64,000 bases of DNA from assembly GCF_005239225.2 (NCBI RefSeq), contig NC_133293.1, forward strand, positions 8,462,333 through 8,526,332. The letters are read 5' to 3'. Both the position numbers and the translations under genes were made by a program. Under the pieces are notes generated by a model. It was not told the DNA's origin and searched no databases. It worked only from the letters and a program-made list of their open reading frames with translations. Source of the DNA: Populus alba. Its lineage: Eukaryota > Streptophyta > Magnoliopsida > Malpighiales > Salicaceae. Shown piece after piece: positions 24,380 through 37,700 of the stretch. Every line of letters begins with the position of its first letter. Position 1 is the stretch's first letter.

Positions 24380-27035
24380 AATAATTATTAAACTTGATAA
24401 TTTGTTTTTGTTGCGGAAAAACTTGTAACTAGACACTAAACTTGAACTAAATTTCAAATTAAATTAAAAAAATCATTGATATTGTGATATTTAACTAACT
24501 AACTCAAATAAACTAAATTATTGATATTTAACTGACTTGATTAATTTTTTAATAATTTAATTGACAATACTAAATACTAAAAAAATAATAAAAATATTTC
24601 ACCCGGTAATTTAATAACTTCCCTGTTTATTAAATTAATTCTTAAATTGGATACAACAACTATAGCATTATAATTCTTGGAAATTGAATTATAATCGATG
24701 ATCCCACAAACCAGTAGCCCGGATTTTTGTCCTTTTGGATGCTTATGCTCCCGTGTTTAGAATTATGATAGTTTATATTTTTTTTAATGTATTTCACTTG
24801 AAAAGATTTTAAATTGATTTTTATTATTATTTAATGTGATGATATTAAAAATTAAAAAAAATATTTTTAAAAAATATTATAAATCACAATACCAAGTATA
24901 CCTTTTTAAAAATACAAAATCCAAGTCATTCCCTTTTAAAAATACAAAATTTTAAAGCACGGTAGCGTTTTTATAAGTCACAACTTTAATTAGTTCTACT
25001 AATATCATCATATCACATTAAATTCACTGGCGGAGCGGGGATGTCCGGTTTAAAGAATGCAAACTAAACTAACCCATATTAATAATGGTGCATGAAAATG
25101 GCAGTCATGATTTCTATTTATTTAATAATGATTTCTAGACATGTGTGTTTTAATTTTGTTAAACATTCTTATATTAATAGCTTTTTATTCATGAATTATA
25201 TCTAAATACAAAAAATAATATCCATGACTTAAAATATCTAAAAAGTGAAATAAGTTTTTGTTAATAGCTAAAAATACTATGGAAACAATACAAACCCTTT
25301 TTTCAAGTTATAAATGATTGTTTTCTAATATATTTGATAAACTTAGATTTAACAGGCTGAATACCCCTCCCCATAAATAATTACATTTTTTAAACTTGGT
25401 CAAGGAAATAATTCACTTCCTTTATATTTAACCTAGGAAAAGAATACAGTTTCATGGATAAAACTATATTTTAAATATTACTCACCTTAAAAATCTATTA
25501 TATTTTCATCAATATTAATATTGTATAATAGATAATATATGAAAATTTTATAAAAACCCATCATATTTCTATTAACATTAATATATATAGAGATATATTT
25601 TCATATTTAAACTATCAGAGCAACATTATGCTTTGACTTATCATCTCAATAAAAAAATTTATGAATTATAAATATATATTCGTTCAATTAGAAAACATTT
25701 AGAATCTTCATTATCTACTATATAATTATTGATGTAATATATTTATGTAATTCTATTATATTTTCTCTTAAAAACTCATTTACCTGATCATTGAAATCCT
25801 CAAATTCACTAAAAACAACCATCCGCAAGTATCATACACCCACTTTCAACCACTATAATTAGATCAGAAAGAATAGATCAAATTAGTTTGTAATTTTCAA
25901 CTTAGTTTCCTATGGCTATGAGAAATAATTTTGTTATAAATATCCAGCAAATTTATCAGACAACACGATAAAATGAAGTACAAAAGCTCCCCACAGTCAG
26001 CTCCCTGTTTGGGACCTGCGATCTTGCTCCCTGCTTGCACGACAGCTTGTTTGATTTGTCGATTGTCCAAGGAGAACAGCACTTTACCACCCTTTTTAAA
26101 CTGCTTGATTATCTCCAGCGAGACTGCACATGGTGAAGATATCAACCAAGAGAAGGCACAGATTCAATTATTTTTGACCCGTGACAATATTTCAATCAAA
26201 TTAAATTTGAAAAATAATTATCTTGCATGGTAAGTAAATGCAAATCTTGCTTTTCATGGGAACAATCAATGAAAACACGAAATGGTTGGAGCTTGGTTGG
26301 ACGGAGTGGGGTGATGCGTACGCATGATTTTCTTCACAAGAGTCTAGCTTTCAACCTGTCCCGTCCGGGGAAAATACCTCCAGGAATTTAGATTGCCGTG
26401 CTTGAACGGCGTTTAAATTCCAGTTTAAAATATTAAAAAAAAAAATGCAAATACTATTCGTAGTTTTTAAATGAAAAGTAAATTGAAAAATAATAAAAGA
26501 AGAAGCTTTTCAAAGGAAACCAGCCTGGGTATGTACAGTGCAGATAATAGTGGAGAAGACGAGTAGTTGCTGCATTTAGGACACCTTCCACTGAGCAAGA
26601 GTTTACCTGTGGTATGGATGCTTACGTTTCTTTGGCTGTAAAGTTGTTGCTTTTCGTTTGAAGTGGTTCGGCAGATGATGCGCCAAGCTTTTAATTGTTC
26701 TCTTGGACATGCACGAGCAATTGTCAAATGATTATAGATAAGATTAATGATTAAGAGATTTACAAGTTAATTTCTATTCACTAGTGAGTGATTAATTCTT
26801 CAGAAAAAGAAAAAGAAAAAAGAAACTATGCTAATGACCTTGTTTTATTTTCTATAAATGAATAGAATATTTTTAGTTTTCTCACTTGTGTAGATTGCAG
26901 TGTATAAGGATCAAGAACTAGACAAAATTGTTATGTTAAAAAAAGAATTAAACATTTTTGTTCATTAGTGTGTTTTATGCACTGTAAACTTTATTTCTTG
27001 CACGATGTTAATGCTCTTTTTTTCCCTCTAAATAT
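24380..27035. other. Gene-free AT-rich spacer
   Basis: The stretch includes another MITE-like copy at about 24770-24900, a direct repeat around 24900-24950 (CCTTTTAAAAATACAAAAT, twice) and AT-rich sequence. Opposed open frames at 25897-26233 and a minus frame at 26467-26727 have no recognisable domain or splice structure. No gene is supported. Confidence 0.5.
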
Positions 27036-27037
27036 GG

Positions 27038-27190
27038 GTGTCTGGATTAACTTGCGCGTACCTCGACTAATCCTATAAACTCTGAAGTTAACGATCATGT
27101 AAGCCTCCAATGGCTATAGGATTTATGAGTCTCGAATTGGTGACCTTCAGGAAACAAATTTAAAACTTAACCAATTAAGCTACACCCTTC
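27038..27190 (-). mobile_element. tRNA-derived SINE copy
   Basis: Read on the minus strand, the element starts GGGTGTAGCTTAATTGGTTA, which is very like a tRNA 5' half with its A box. It continues to a B box (GGTCACCAATTCGAG, 27132-27147) and the shared 3' module ending in a GGACACCCA-like phrase. The 5' half differs from the 21.9-kb copy, while the 3' half is the same type. No clear target-site duplication is seen. Confidence 0.75.
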
Positions 27191-27887
27191 AATATTATGA
27201 TGTTATACAAATTAAAATATATTATCTTTATAAAATTACAATTATATAACTATAACTTTGAATTAGTTTTTTCTATAGAAATGTTATGATAAAAATAAAA
27301 TTTATATATAACACGTGACGGCAATAAAAACTATTGATAATATTAGAATTATATTTTTTCTATCAATCAATTTAATTTATAGAGTTTATTTTTACTATAT
27401 GTGAGGTAAATATTAAAATATATTTTAAGAGGTTATTTGCAAAATAACTTGGGACAATTTTTGCACGTGTAAATTACACAAATACCCTTAAAAGGCAAAT
27501 AAATGAAAGGCTACGAGGACTGTTGTGTAATTTTATTTTATTTTACAAATAGTACTATTACTTCAAAAATCTAAATCTTTCAGTGATAGATAAAAAGGTA
27601 AATGAAAACAAGACCATGGCCAAAGTCATGTTAGGTGAGTTAATTGACTTTACACGCACACGCACACGCACATTGATGTTATTTAACCAATCAAATACCT
27701 CGATCCACGAAGATGCATGTTCCTTGCATTGTTAGTCAATGAATACCTTTGGATAATCAATTTATTCTCCTTGAAAGCAGATAATTTTAAAAGGAGTTTC
27801 GTCATCTAAAAATAGGATAATTACAAAAATCTTCTTATAGTTTAATATAAATCTCACTTTCTTTGTGTGTGTATATATTTATTATTA

Positions 27888-28034
27888 TTATTATCGTGGA
27901 TGTCTGGGCCAGCTTACGCGCTCTTCAACTAATTTCATGTGTTCTGAAGTTAATAATCATGTAAGCCTCCAATGACCCTGAGATTTGTGAAACTCAGCAT
28001 GTCTCTAAGATTTGTAAGCCTTCAATGGCCACAA

Positions 28035-28036
<2 letters not shown>
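27888..28036 (-). mobile_element. 5'-truncated SINE 3' module
   Basis: Only the 3' module is present (minus-strand phrases GGAGGCTTACATGATTATTA and GCGTAAGCTGGCCCAGACAT), followed by an (AAT)n tail at the left end (ATTATTATTATTATC in plus orientation). Part of the module appears again just to the right (GTAAGCCTTCAATGGCC, about 28015-28031), so the copy is rearranged or two fragments are joined. Boundaries are approximate. Confidence 0.6.

Positions 28037-28112
<76 letters not shown>
28037..28112. repeat. (AT)38 microsatellite, probably a SINE tail
   Basis: A perfect AT run of about 76 bp. It sits directly at the 3' (left) end of the minus-strand SINE at 28118-28297, where the element's A/T-rich tail is expected. 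The long apparent open frame of alternating Tyr-Ile codons here is an artefact of the repeat. Confidence 0.85.
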
Positions 28113-28115
<3 letters not shown>

Positions 28116-28117
28116 TC

Positions 28118-28297
28118 TTTGATTATTATGGGTGTCCGGCCCAACTTGTGCGTACCTTCACTAACCCCACGAGTTCTGAAATTAACGACTATGTAAACCT
28201 TTAATGACTATCATATTAGCCACCACATGACTCGAACTTGAGACAACAGGGAAAGTAAACTTCTTTAACTCAAGCTTTTATCACCGAGCTACCTACT
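28118..28297 (-). mobile_element. tRNA-derived SINE copy with AT-microsatellite tail
   Basis: Read on the minus strand: TAGGTAGCTCGGTGATAAAA (A-box-like), CTCAAGTTCGAGTCATGTGG (B box), then the 3' module ending GGGCCGGACACCCATAATAA. It has the same architecture as the copies at 21.9, 27.0 and 29.6 kb. Confidence 0.75.
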
Positions 28298-28709
28298 ATA
28301 TGGTTGTATATTTATATTTTTAGGATGCAAAATGTAATTTATTAAAGTACATAAAGAAAATAAAATTAATATCAAATTATTAGAGAGTTTTTGTAATTGT
28401 CCAGTAAAAATATCATTTGTACTTTGACAATTGATGCTCCACTAATTTATAAATCCACACCAACTATATAGGCCCCCGTAATGGAGTATATATTGACTAA
28501 CAAAGCAATTAGCAATTCTATTTCCAGTTGACGCAACCGGGAGATTAATTAAATTCAATGTATGGCGTATGCTTTATTGGATGCCTAAGGTGTCAAATCC
28601 TCTATCCATCCTAATAAATTTAATAATTATACATTGAAATCTTTTATTTGCAGGAGGGCAGGCGGTGCAGGTTCCGTTAACGATCTTTTCCAAGCATCCA
28701 TTTTGTACA

Positions 28710-29250
28710 GCGTTTTAAATAGGGTTAGGTAAAATTTTAAATTATTTTTTAATATATTTTTAGATTATTTTATTGTATAAATATCAAAAAATATTTTTTT
28801 AAAATGTTATTTTAAGGTATTTTTAACTAAAAAATATTTTAAAAAACAACTGTTATTACATTTCCAATCATATCAATGCCAATATACGTATGGACTGTTT
28901 GGAAACACACAGCCCAACCTGTGTTTAAAAAAAATGAATTTTTTTATTTAAAATTAATAATTTTTAGTGTTTTTTAATCGTTTTGATGCGTTGATATAAA
29001 AAATAATTTTTTTTATTTTAATAGATTTCTGAATAAAAAAACACTTTAAAAAATAATCACAACTGTTATCTTAAATACATTTACTTGCCGCAACTCACAG
29101 CACATAATTAGATCATTTTTATTTTTTAAAAATTATTTTTGATATCAATATATTAAAATAATTTAAAAATATTAAAAATATATTAATTTAAAGTAAAAAT
29201 AAATTTAATTTTTTTTTAAAATATTTTTAAAATACAGTACTAAACAAAAA
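28710..29250. repeat. Run of three MITE-like AT-rich elements
   Basis: Three adjacent segments (about 28710-28880, 28900-29090 and 29105-29250) each show the common family pattern: a T-rich arm, ATCGTTTTGATGCGTTGATA-type middle or its reverse, and AAAAACACTTTAAAAAATAA-type arm. Together they suggest repeated insertion of one family into itself. Borders are approximate. Confidence 0.5.
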
Positions 29251-29596
29251 TATGCCTGTTGAATTTCCCTTGAGACCATCAACCACTCCTATCAATGGGG
29301 GATTTCTCTTTTATCACACCACATAGTTTTCTTTTATGATGATTTAGAAATAGAAAACGGACATTGCCGTGGAGATAGTCGCACTCCTAATTATTATAAT
29401 CTCTTGTCTAGACGACACAACCATCTAATATGCCAACATATTTTACAGTTTCTCCAAGACAAAATCCAATTCACTCATCACATTATTTCTTAACTCACCT
29501 GCATGATCGAAAAGCACAAATTGAGTGACATGAAATAAACATCATGACCTTCTCATACACGCAAAACCTGACTCGATTAAAAAATCAAGTTACTAG

Positions 29597-29788
29597 CACT
29601 TGAGGTTTTGACCCAGCGATTGAAGGGACTTATTCCTTTCCTCTGCATCCTGGGTTCAAACCTCACCGTGCACGCTTGTCACCCCCGCGGTGCCTTACAT
29701 GTTCACTAGGTTTGTAGGATGTTCAGTGAGCCGTGGGATTAGTCGTGGTGCACGCAAGCTGGCCCGGACACCCACGTAAATAAAATAA
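29597..29788 (+). mobile_element. tRNA-derived SINE with 18-bp target-site duplication
   Basis: The A-box region is TTTTGACCCAGCGATTGAAG, the B box is CTGGGTTCAAACCTC, and the 3' module reads GAGCCGTGGGATTAGTCGTG then GCAAGCTGGCCCGGACACCC, with an A-rich tail. The target-site duplication AAAAAATCAAGTTACTAG is present at 29579-29596 and again at 29789-29806 without mismatch. The perfect duplication points to a comparatively recent insertion. Confidence 0.9.
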
Positions 29789-30299
29789 AAAAAATCAAGT
29801 TACTAGTTAAGAAAATTAATCAAAAACATTATAATTTTAATTTTTTTTAAAAAATTAAAATAATATTATTTTTTAAACTAAACAAAATATTAACTTATTT
29901 AAAAATTGATTTATCGAGTCAAGTCCGAGACGGTCGACCCGTGGCGCTGAATTTAATAATATCAGTGCAAACATATAAAAACCGATATAAAAGACTGTTT
30001 ATATATAGAAAAGCGAAACCCCGAAGCAATGTAAAATTTACGCCGCCCAAGCAATAAATAAGTTTGTAAGAAAAACATGAGCACAATAAAACAACATCCT
30101 CAACAGTATAATAATAAACTAACAACGGCAACATAAGCAGTCAAACAGAGCCCATGGAGCATGTTAGCCCTACAACATGGAGTATCTACTTTTGACACCC
30201 CTCTCTCTCTCACGTGACTTGAAAATTTTTGCCAACTAAAAAAGGAAAAATTATTATTATAATAGACACATTTTTTCAAGACTGTTGGGACGCGGTCTA

Positions 30300-30815
30300 A
30301 ACGCATTTCTTTATTTATTTTTATTAAAAATTATATTTTTAATATATTTTAAATTATTTTGATACAATATATCAAAAATAATTTATTTAAAAAATTATTA
30401 TTTTAATATATTTCGACATAAATATATTTTTTCAAGAGTATTTGGGATGCGGTTTGCACGACATTCCTCTAAAATTTATTTATTTTTTGTTAAAAATTAT
30501 TTTTTTGACATGTTTTAAATTGTATTAATGAACATATATCAAAAATAATTTAAAAAAATAAAAAAATATTATTTTAATATAAAAATTATTTTAAAAAATA
30601 ATTACAGCTATATTTCTAAAGAAGCTAATTGGTACGTTGCTGGAGGCCTGGTTGGTACTGTAGTTTAATTATGTTTTTTTTTTAATTTTAAATTAATTTT
30701 ATGATATTATTAGATTATTTTTAATGTGGCGATATAAAAATAAAATTTAAAAGTAAAAGAAATATTATCTTAATACTAAAATCATTTTAAAAGACTGCCG
30801 TAATGCCGATAACCA
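30300..30815. repeat. Further MITE-like AT-rich copies
   Basis: Segments at about 30300-30420, 30440-30620 and 30645-30815 share the family pattern. The phrase TTTTTTCAAGA.T.TTGGGA...CGGT recurs at 30271 and 30437, which suggests that a unit was duplicated or two copies inserted side by side. Confidence 0.5.
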
Positions 30816-31299
30816 AAACGCTGTGTTTTGTGGGCCCCATCAATCAGGAATTGGAGGGAAAACAGTGTGGAAGTACTGTAGCTATAATGGGAACCAGCTC
30901 ATTTTTCCTTTTCTCCCTGCTTTCTTTCCTTCTATGAACAGTACAAGATGTCCTTATCCATGACATTGTCTGCTACTCAATTTAATATAATGGCCCAAAA
31001 AATATTGCAAAAGAAGAGAGAAAGAAATTGGGTCCCACACTAGAAATTGCAAAGCCCATAGTGGGTCCTACACGTAACCATGGATTTTGGGGGACTGTCT
31101 GAAAATTCAATAAGAAACGTGGCTTACATCCACATTTCAATGTTAAGCTCTCCCACTACGTTGTTTTAGTTAAGTTTCTCATTTTTTCTCCCTCTAAAAA
31201 CTGTTAAGAACACATCACATCTTTTGTTTCTTTTTAGTTTAAAGGGAAACATATCATGTCTAGAACCATGTATTAGTGTCAGTGGTTAAGTTTCCTTCC

Positions 31300-32631
31300 C
31301 CTTCTTCTGTGTGTTCTTTACGTGTTTCTTTGGGTGCTAGATAAGCTAAGAAATCTAAGCTCTTGCTTTCTCGGGAATCAGAGTGTGATTGAACTGGGTT
31401 TTTGGATCCGTTTCTTCTGGTAAGCTACAAATAAAGCTGGCCTCTTGCTTCATATATGTTTTTCTTTTACCACTATATATACATACCACTGGTTAAAGTT
31501 TGCTACTTTCTTGGTGTTTGCTTATGCATTTCTTTTAAGTTACTACTTTGATGGTTGGATTTGTGATTTTGATTGCTTATGGGGTTGTGGATTTGTTCCT
31601 GGAAAGTTTGTACATGAAGAGAAATATTAGTTTGTTTTTTTTGTTTTATATTTTTTATTCTGGTTCTAGTGACTTCCTTTCAACCATTTTAAGGTTTTCT
31701 TTCCATATTAAAATTTGGAGTAAGGTTAAAAAGGAAAAAAGAAAGGAAGAGTTGGGCTGAGAAGAGTAGAGTTGAAATGAAGTTAGTTGGGTTGATAGAG
31801 CGGGTCTTGTGTGCAATTACACCTTTTATTGAATTTGAGCAACCCCATAATTTTTCCTGAACATGTCTGTGATTTGTGAACTTGTTCTTCCTCTCTTTAT
31901 CACCCTGTTGGATCCATGTTCAATTGATTTCTTGTAACATTGCGGAAGATGCAGTTCGAATGTTTTTTTTCCTTATATTTCTCACTCTCCCTTCATTTCT
32001 TTATTTTTTGATGTAATTCCTATTTGCAAATTGCAGTCTTGGTTTTCTATTTCCTTAAGAATCAATATCATAATTATGGAGTCTGAAAGAAAACTAATTG
32101 TTTACTGTTATAACTCTTGTATTGATTGTTACCTTGACATGGTTAATTGTCACAAGATGTCTGGTTTTGCCTCAATTTCCTGTTTCACGTAAGAAACAAA
32201 GTAAAGTGACATCAAGAAAGGAAAGTGCTTTGATATTGGCATTTTGGCAGAAAAGTGAAAGCTTCAAGATTTACTCAATTACATGCAATATATTCGAGCC
32301 AGCATGGATGCCCATGGTTCAAGTTTTTGACAGCCAATATTGATTTTGATTTTTTACTTTTTATTTCTTTTTCCCTAATAATTGTAATTTTTTCAGAGAT
32401 TCTGATGTGAAATGTATGAATATTAGCTTTCATCTCTTGGATGCTTCGTTTTGCAATGTGCTGATGGTAGCCGTTTAAATTGCTTTTTTCAGATTCCTTT
32501 GGGATACGACTTTGGCAATAAGAGGCTTACCTGATATCCTCAGCTTTCCAATTTATATCAAATAGTTGGAGACAGAAGATGAAAACAAAGTTGTCTGCCA
32601 TTACTGTGCTTTGTTAGATTGGAGGCTCAAG
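31300..32631 (+). other. 5' leader of the DUF3527 gene with a leader intron and upstream ORF
   Basis: A leader intron is likely from 31420 (G|GTAAGC) to 32492 (TGCTTTTTTCAG). After it, an upstream ORF runs from ATG 32579 to TAG 32615-32617 (12 codons) and ends 14 nt before the main ATG at 32632. Short upstream ORFs often lower translation of the main frame. The transcription start is not determined. Confidence 0.5.
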
Positions 32632-34771
32632 ATGGATGATACATTTGCCAATGCTCAAAAAGATGGCCTGGGCAAAGAGGATTCATTGCATAGCTTAAGT
32701 CATGATAGAGAATTATCTGGTGACCACGAGCTGGATTGTTCCCAACCAAAATCTAGTAGGCTCACAAGAAGGGTAAATTCACATCAGTATCTGCATTTAA
32801 AAGTTAAGCAACTGCAACGCAGTAAAAGTTGCATCAAAGATTCGTTCCTTCGAAGCATTCATGTCTTAGACAATTGGATTCCAAAGCATATAATAACAAT
32901 CGATGAGAAATATCTTCGTCGTTGCCTAGAATTCATACATGCCAGTACTTCTCAAGCGGCTCCATGCAACGCCTCTATGTACTTGGATTGGGGAAACATG
33001 GGTTTTTTCTCTGATGCCCTGAATATAGCAAAAATTGGGAATCAAAATACATGTAGTTCGGCTGGGTTTGATTTTGACTGTCCATTGGCTGGGACCGGGA
33101 GTGTAGTCATTAGCCCTGCAGAACAGTGGATTGCTGGTTCAATCATGGGCAGCAAGAGCATGGTGAATATACTGAAGAGTCCTTTACTGCGCAGATATGG
33201 TGCATATGATGGTGATGCCAATTTTGAGAAAGTGACTTCCAGCGATGTTAAAGGATCAATATGTTACGATGATATGAACTCTCCTGGTGGATTAAGTAGT
33301 TATTCACCACACAAGCTCGATAATGGAGCACAAATTCCAGGAAGCCATAAATATGAATCAGAGAGTTTGCACAAAAGGTTTGTTTCTATGTCGAGTACAA
33401 ACTCTACTTGTTCTGATCAGTCCTCTTCTTCTCTCCCTGCTGCTGTTACTCAGGGGACGCTCCAATGCACATGGAAAGGGGGAAACCCACATTTCATCTT
33501 CTCCTTAGACGATCAGAAGGTGGTCTACGTGGCCAGCTTTTATCATGTTAATTCAGCAGATGATAAGGCTCTAGAGTACGTGTATTTATTCCATTCTAGA
33601 AAAGGTGGCCAAAGGGAACATATGATTCATGATAAAGAGTCTCGCCTTGTAGGTCAGATGAACGTATCAACTTCCTTTTCTCTTTGCCCAAACAATTGTA
33701 GAATCATGGAGAGAGAATTTGTTTTGTTCGGTTGTCATGAAAATTTAGTGGGAGAGTTGCAAAGTTCAAGCCAAGACCTCAGGAAGAACAAGGGATTTTC
33801 AAGCAGGGTGGTGGAAGTGTTCAGGACCAACAACTCATTCAAGAAGAGAAATAACTCCAGATTTGATGGATCTGGTGCTATACTGGAGAATTCTTCTTGG
33901 GAGCCTTTTCAAGAGAGAGAATACAACATGGACGCACTTGGTGGGGCCAATCTTTTAGAAAATCATCTTCCACCAAATCTTGAATTGGGGGCCATTTTGG
34001 TGAAAAATCATCTTCCTGAGAAGCGTCCAGAGAAGACTGGAGGTTGGGGTTTGAATTTTCTCAAGAACATGGCTGTACCGGAAGCCAAAGATACGATGAA
34101 ATCCTCAGTACTTTCTGCCTGTTGTGCCCGAGATACCGGAGATTGCTCAACAAGCATTGATATTCTCATTCCAGCTGGTCTTCATGGAGGTCCAAGGACC
34201 AGAAATGGTGGTCCTTCCAGTCTTATTGATAGATGGAGATCAGGTGGGTACTGTGATTGTGGTGGCTGGGACCTAGGATGTCCGTTAACAGTACTCAAAA
34301 GCAGATCAGCCAACAAGGAGTTTTCATCCTCAGCAGATATGCAGGGGGAGTGCAAGTTAATTAATTTGTTCATACAGGTGAGCCACACTCCATGTAAGCT
34401 TTATCCATTAATTCTTAAGGTGGCCATCGCTAGTGCTGTCTCAATGGACAGAAAGAACAGCAACGGATATAATTTGCTTTTTTTCTTGTTCCTTTTCTTT
34501 TCATTTTACTTTCAAAATTTGTAGTTTCTCCATTTCTTCACCGCAATTTTGTAGATTCTCGTGTGAGTATTAATGTAAGCATGACTCAACTCTTATTTTG
34601 CAGGGTTCAGAGAATGGTGCTCCCCCCTTGAGGATGGTTAATGTCCATGATGGCATGTATTCTGTACATTTTCAGTCAACATTGTCAGCTCTGCAGACTT
34701 TCTCAATAGCAGTGGCATTTATCCATAGCCAAAAAGTCCCAAACTCCAACCAGAATATGTACAGGAGTTGA
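32632..34771 (+). CDS. DUF3527 domain protein
   Basis: Two coding exons, 32632-34377 and 34604-34771, join in phase 0 and give 637 residues. The frame is open upstream to 32566 but has no ATG there, so the first in-frame ATG at 32632 (MDDTFANAQKDG) is chosen. The C-terminal third carries DUF3527 features: GGWGLNFLK, CCARDTGDCSTSIDILIPAG, GGPSSLIDRWRSGGYCDCGG, WDLGCPLTVL, then in the last exon GAPPLRMVNVHDGMYSVHFQ and ALQTFSIAVAFIHSQK. Earlier blocks, TLQCTWKGGNPHFIFSLDDQ and VYVASFYHV, also belong to the family. The family is plant-specific and its biochemical role is unknown. The Cys/Gly-rich segment could bind metal, but that is a guess. I see no signal peptide or membrane helix. Confidence 0.88.
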
Positions 34772-37700
34772 AGTAGGAAGATTCATGTTTCAGCTTGATG
34801 TAGTTGTAACTCTCTTACTGTACCACAGCGCTTTGTAAGTCAAAATTTACAGTAATTATATATGAAGTAGATTGTTAATTTTGCAAGTTTTTGTTTTCTT
34901 TTTGCTAGTGCTTTAGTGTTGGATTTTTTTCAAAAGTTTGTTTGTTCTCGCTAGTGATTGGGATTGGTTATCCTTTGATTTTCCGACAAGAATATCATGT
35001 AATCTCTATACTATGATTGATTGTACAATTGTTTTTATGAAAGATGTATGAATTTTTGTAAGAAGAATTATAACTACACGCCCATCAGCATATGGATTAC
35101 AATTTATGTAATGCACTGCAAATCAGTGGGAACTGGAATTAAGCATAAGAAGAATTAATATGAAATTTGTTTTCTGTGACAGATCTTACATTTGTAGTTT
35201 GAAGAGGATAGGGTTGTGATTATTTTCCTTGTTCTTTCTAATTTAGTTCTCTGCGCAACATGGTACCTTAAAGATAATAGAAAGTGAACATTCTATTGGG
35301 CGTGCACTTAATGGCTGATTGGGTATGGAACACTAAATATTGGTTTCACTGTAGTTCAATAGTATACTGTATTGATAATCTGAAAGGATTTTGGTGCATT
35401 TGGCTATAACATGCACATCTCAAGGGTAGATGGAGGGCATGTGCTTCTTACTGAAGTCACGGTGCTCCACAAGAGCGCAAGTTAAGCAGTCAAAGTTATC
35501 GATTTTCAAGTGGAAATAGCTGGGATCTTTTTGTGGCTCATGATGCTTCATATTACTGTATGGTTCTCAATCATGAATCTAAACCTGTCAATGTGCGGAT
35601 TGCAGGCCTCTTTCATTTGCACTTTGGAGGTAATGTGAACTCCAGCTGTTGCTATTTTGCACTGGTTATTTTAGATAAGATTTTTTCTCTGCTTAATCAT
35701 ATACACTCATTAAATGCATGTCCTAAGGGGCTAATTGCAATTTTTCTTGGTATATGAATAACTCCCACTATGGTGGTAGATACTGCAGTTTCCATTGAGC
35801 TTTGTTATAGTTACTTTGGGTTTATTTATGTAGGCTTACTGTGCTAACATACAAGAGTAGCTTTTGAAACTCTGTCCTTTGGGGACTCCTAACTTTTTTC
35901 AAAATTTTTGTATCTAATTCTTTACATTTTAAGCAGCGCATTTTGAACAATAACATGTTTAGGATGCAGTATCACCCATCAGACACATGATCATGTTCAG
36001 GAGTCATTTTTCTGTAAAAGTTAAAGATATAGATCATAAAGATCAATTTTGGCATTTCTTGGCATGACATGATATTGAATTCCCACGAGCATACCCTCCC
36101 GTTTTCTTTTGCAAGATATTCTTCTCACTGTTAAGTATGAGCAGCTCATTCTGAAACCCATGTTGTTTTGAGAGAACAGGGAAAGTTCAGTTTCAACTTT
36201 TCTTATATCTGTGCAGTGTATGTTTATGCTGTTGGTTCATCTTCAACCAGGCTTTGTTTTTATGTAGCCTTGGGTTGGTTGACTTGGTCAGTTCTGCTTT
36301 GAAGGTTCAATATCTCAAGGTAAGCTTAAACTCTTCCTGCCTTTTCTTTCACAGTTCTTATTTTTTTAGTATTATTAAGTCTGGTCCATGTAATCAAAAG
36401 ATAACAGGAAGCATGTTTCATCATATATAATGGAAAATGTGGAATATAGTATCCTTTGCCTCAGATGTTTCCAGGGCAAACTTGAGGAGTTAATGGCTGG
36501 GCTGATCTCAAAAGCTGGTGGGAAGTGGCACATGGTTAAAGCCTAAAGATTCTATTTCACTCGTTTAATGATCTTCTATTATCATATCCATGCAGTGTAC
36601 TCTTTTTTTTCTGAACGATCTAGGCAGTGTATCTCTGTGGATATTTTGTTGTTTCTTTGTGGATGCAAGTGAGACTTGTTTCGCTGCTTCTATAGCATGG
36701 CAGGTGATTTTTGACATGTTCCATGGTCCTTCAGTGCCTCAAGTTGAATTTATCGGCTGTCCACTAAAGAACTGGACAAGTTCTTGCTTTTGTTGACCAT
36801 CACACGCACACACATATTTGAGCGTGCGCGTACTTAAAATACGATACATCCTGCTGTGTTATAATTTAGGAATAGTTTTTTCTAGCAACAATTTTTCCTT
36901 AGCAGAGACACCCTATAATGGACGACGGTGACATTCTGTGTCTTTTAGCACTGAAAGCAGCTCCCCTGACCTTTTCATTTCCCCTTGGTAGCTTCTGGAA
37001 AAGAAGGGAGCGCTTGGAACCAGGAAAGAAAGTAGTAGGTAGGAGATTTTGGAGCTGCTTATCCATTAATTAACCATTTTAACTGTTATGCCTAAACATG
37101 ATTTGACTTCTTTCCTCTTTTTTCTTTTTTCATTTGTTTCATACACCATTATAGATAAACTGCACAACATTATATGACTTGAAATTTTTTTATGAAGCTG
37201 AGTTGATCATGAGCGAGCTGTGTACAAGCGAACACGCATTGGTTACTGGAACAATGAAACTGTTTGAGGTATTTGTTATGATCTCTGATCTTGATGGTAT
37301 ATATGGTTTTTGAATCCCTTATAGGTCATCATTAAGTAGCGAGGCTTTGTATTCAGCCAAACATGAGGATTTTGTAGCTAGCATGGATGTTCTGCCAGGC
37401 TATTCTCTAGGATCTCTTTAACTTTTGTCCACAGCAACGATTTTATTTTGGTGCAGGGGAGATTACACCGCAAATCTTCACAGTCAAGGCTCCTTCTTGG
37501 CAGTTGGCATTGAAACAGGGAAAGCAAACTTGCTGTGATCAGGCTTCCTCAAAATCGACGTCCCGTGTCTCAGGCACAGAACCATCGTGTATGCAACATT
37601 GTCATGACATTGCATGCATGTAAGCTTGCTTCTATAATCATATCTCATATGGTCCTAGCCTCTTGCTAGAGTTTGTCGGAGATGAAAGGAAACGATCATA

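Noticed and set aside
27972..28196. Open frame with a long Tyr-Ile repeat
   Set aside because: It is a translation of the (AT)38 microsatellite plus SINE sequence, not a gene.
32566..32631. Extended N-terminus of the DUF3527 protein
   Set aside because: The frame is open to 32566 but begins at TTG after a TAG. The first in-frame ATG is 32632.
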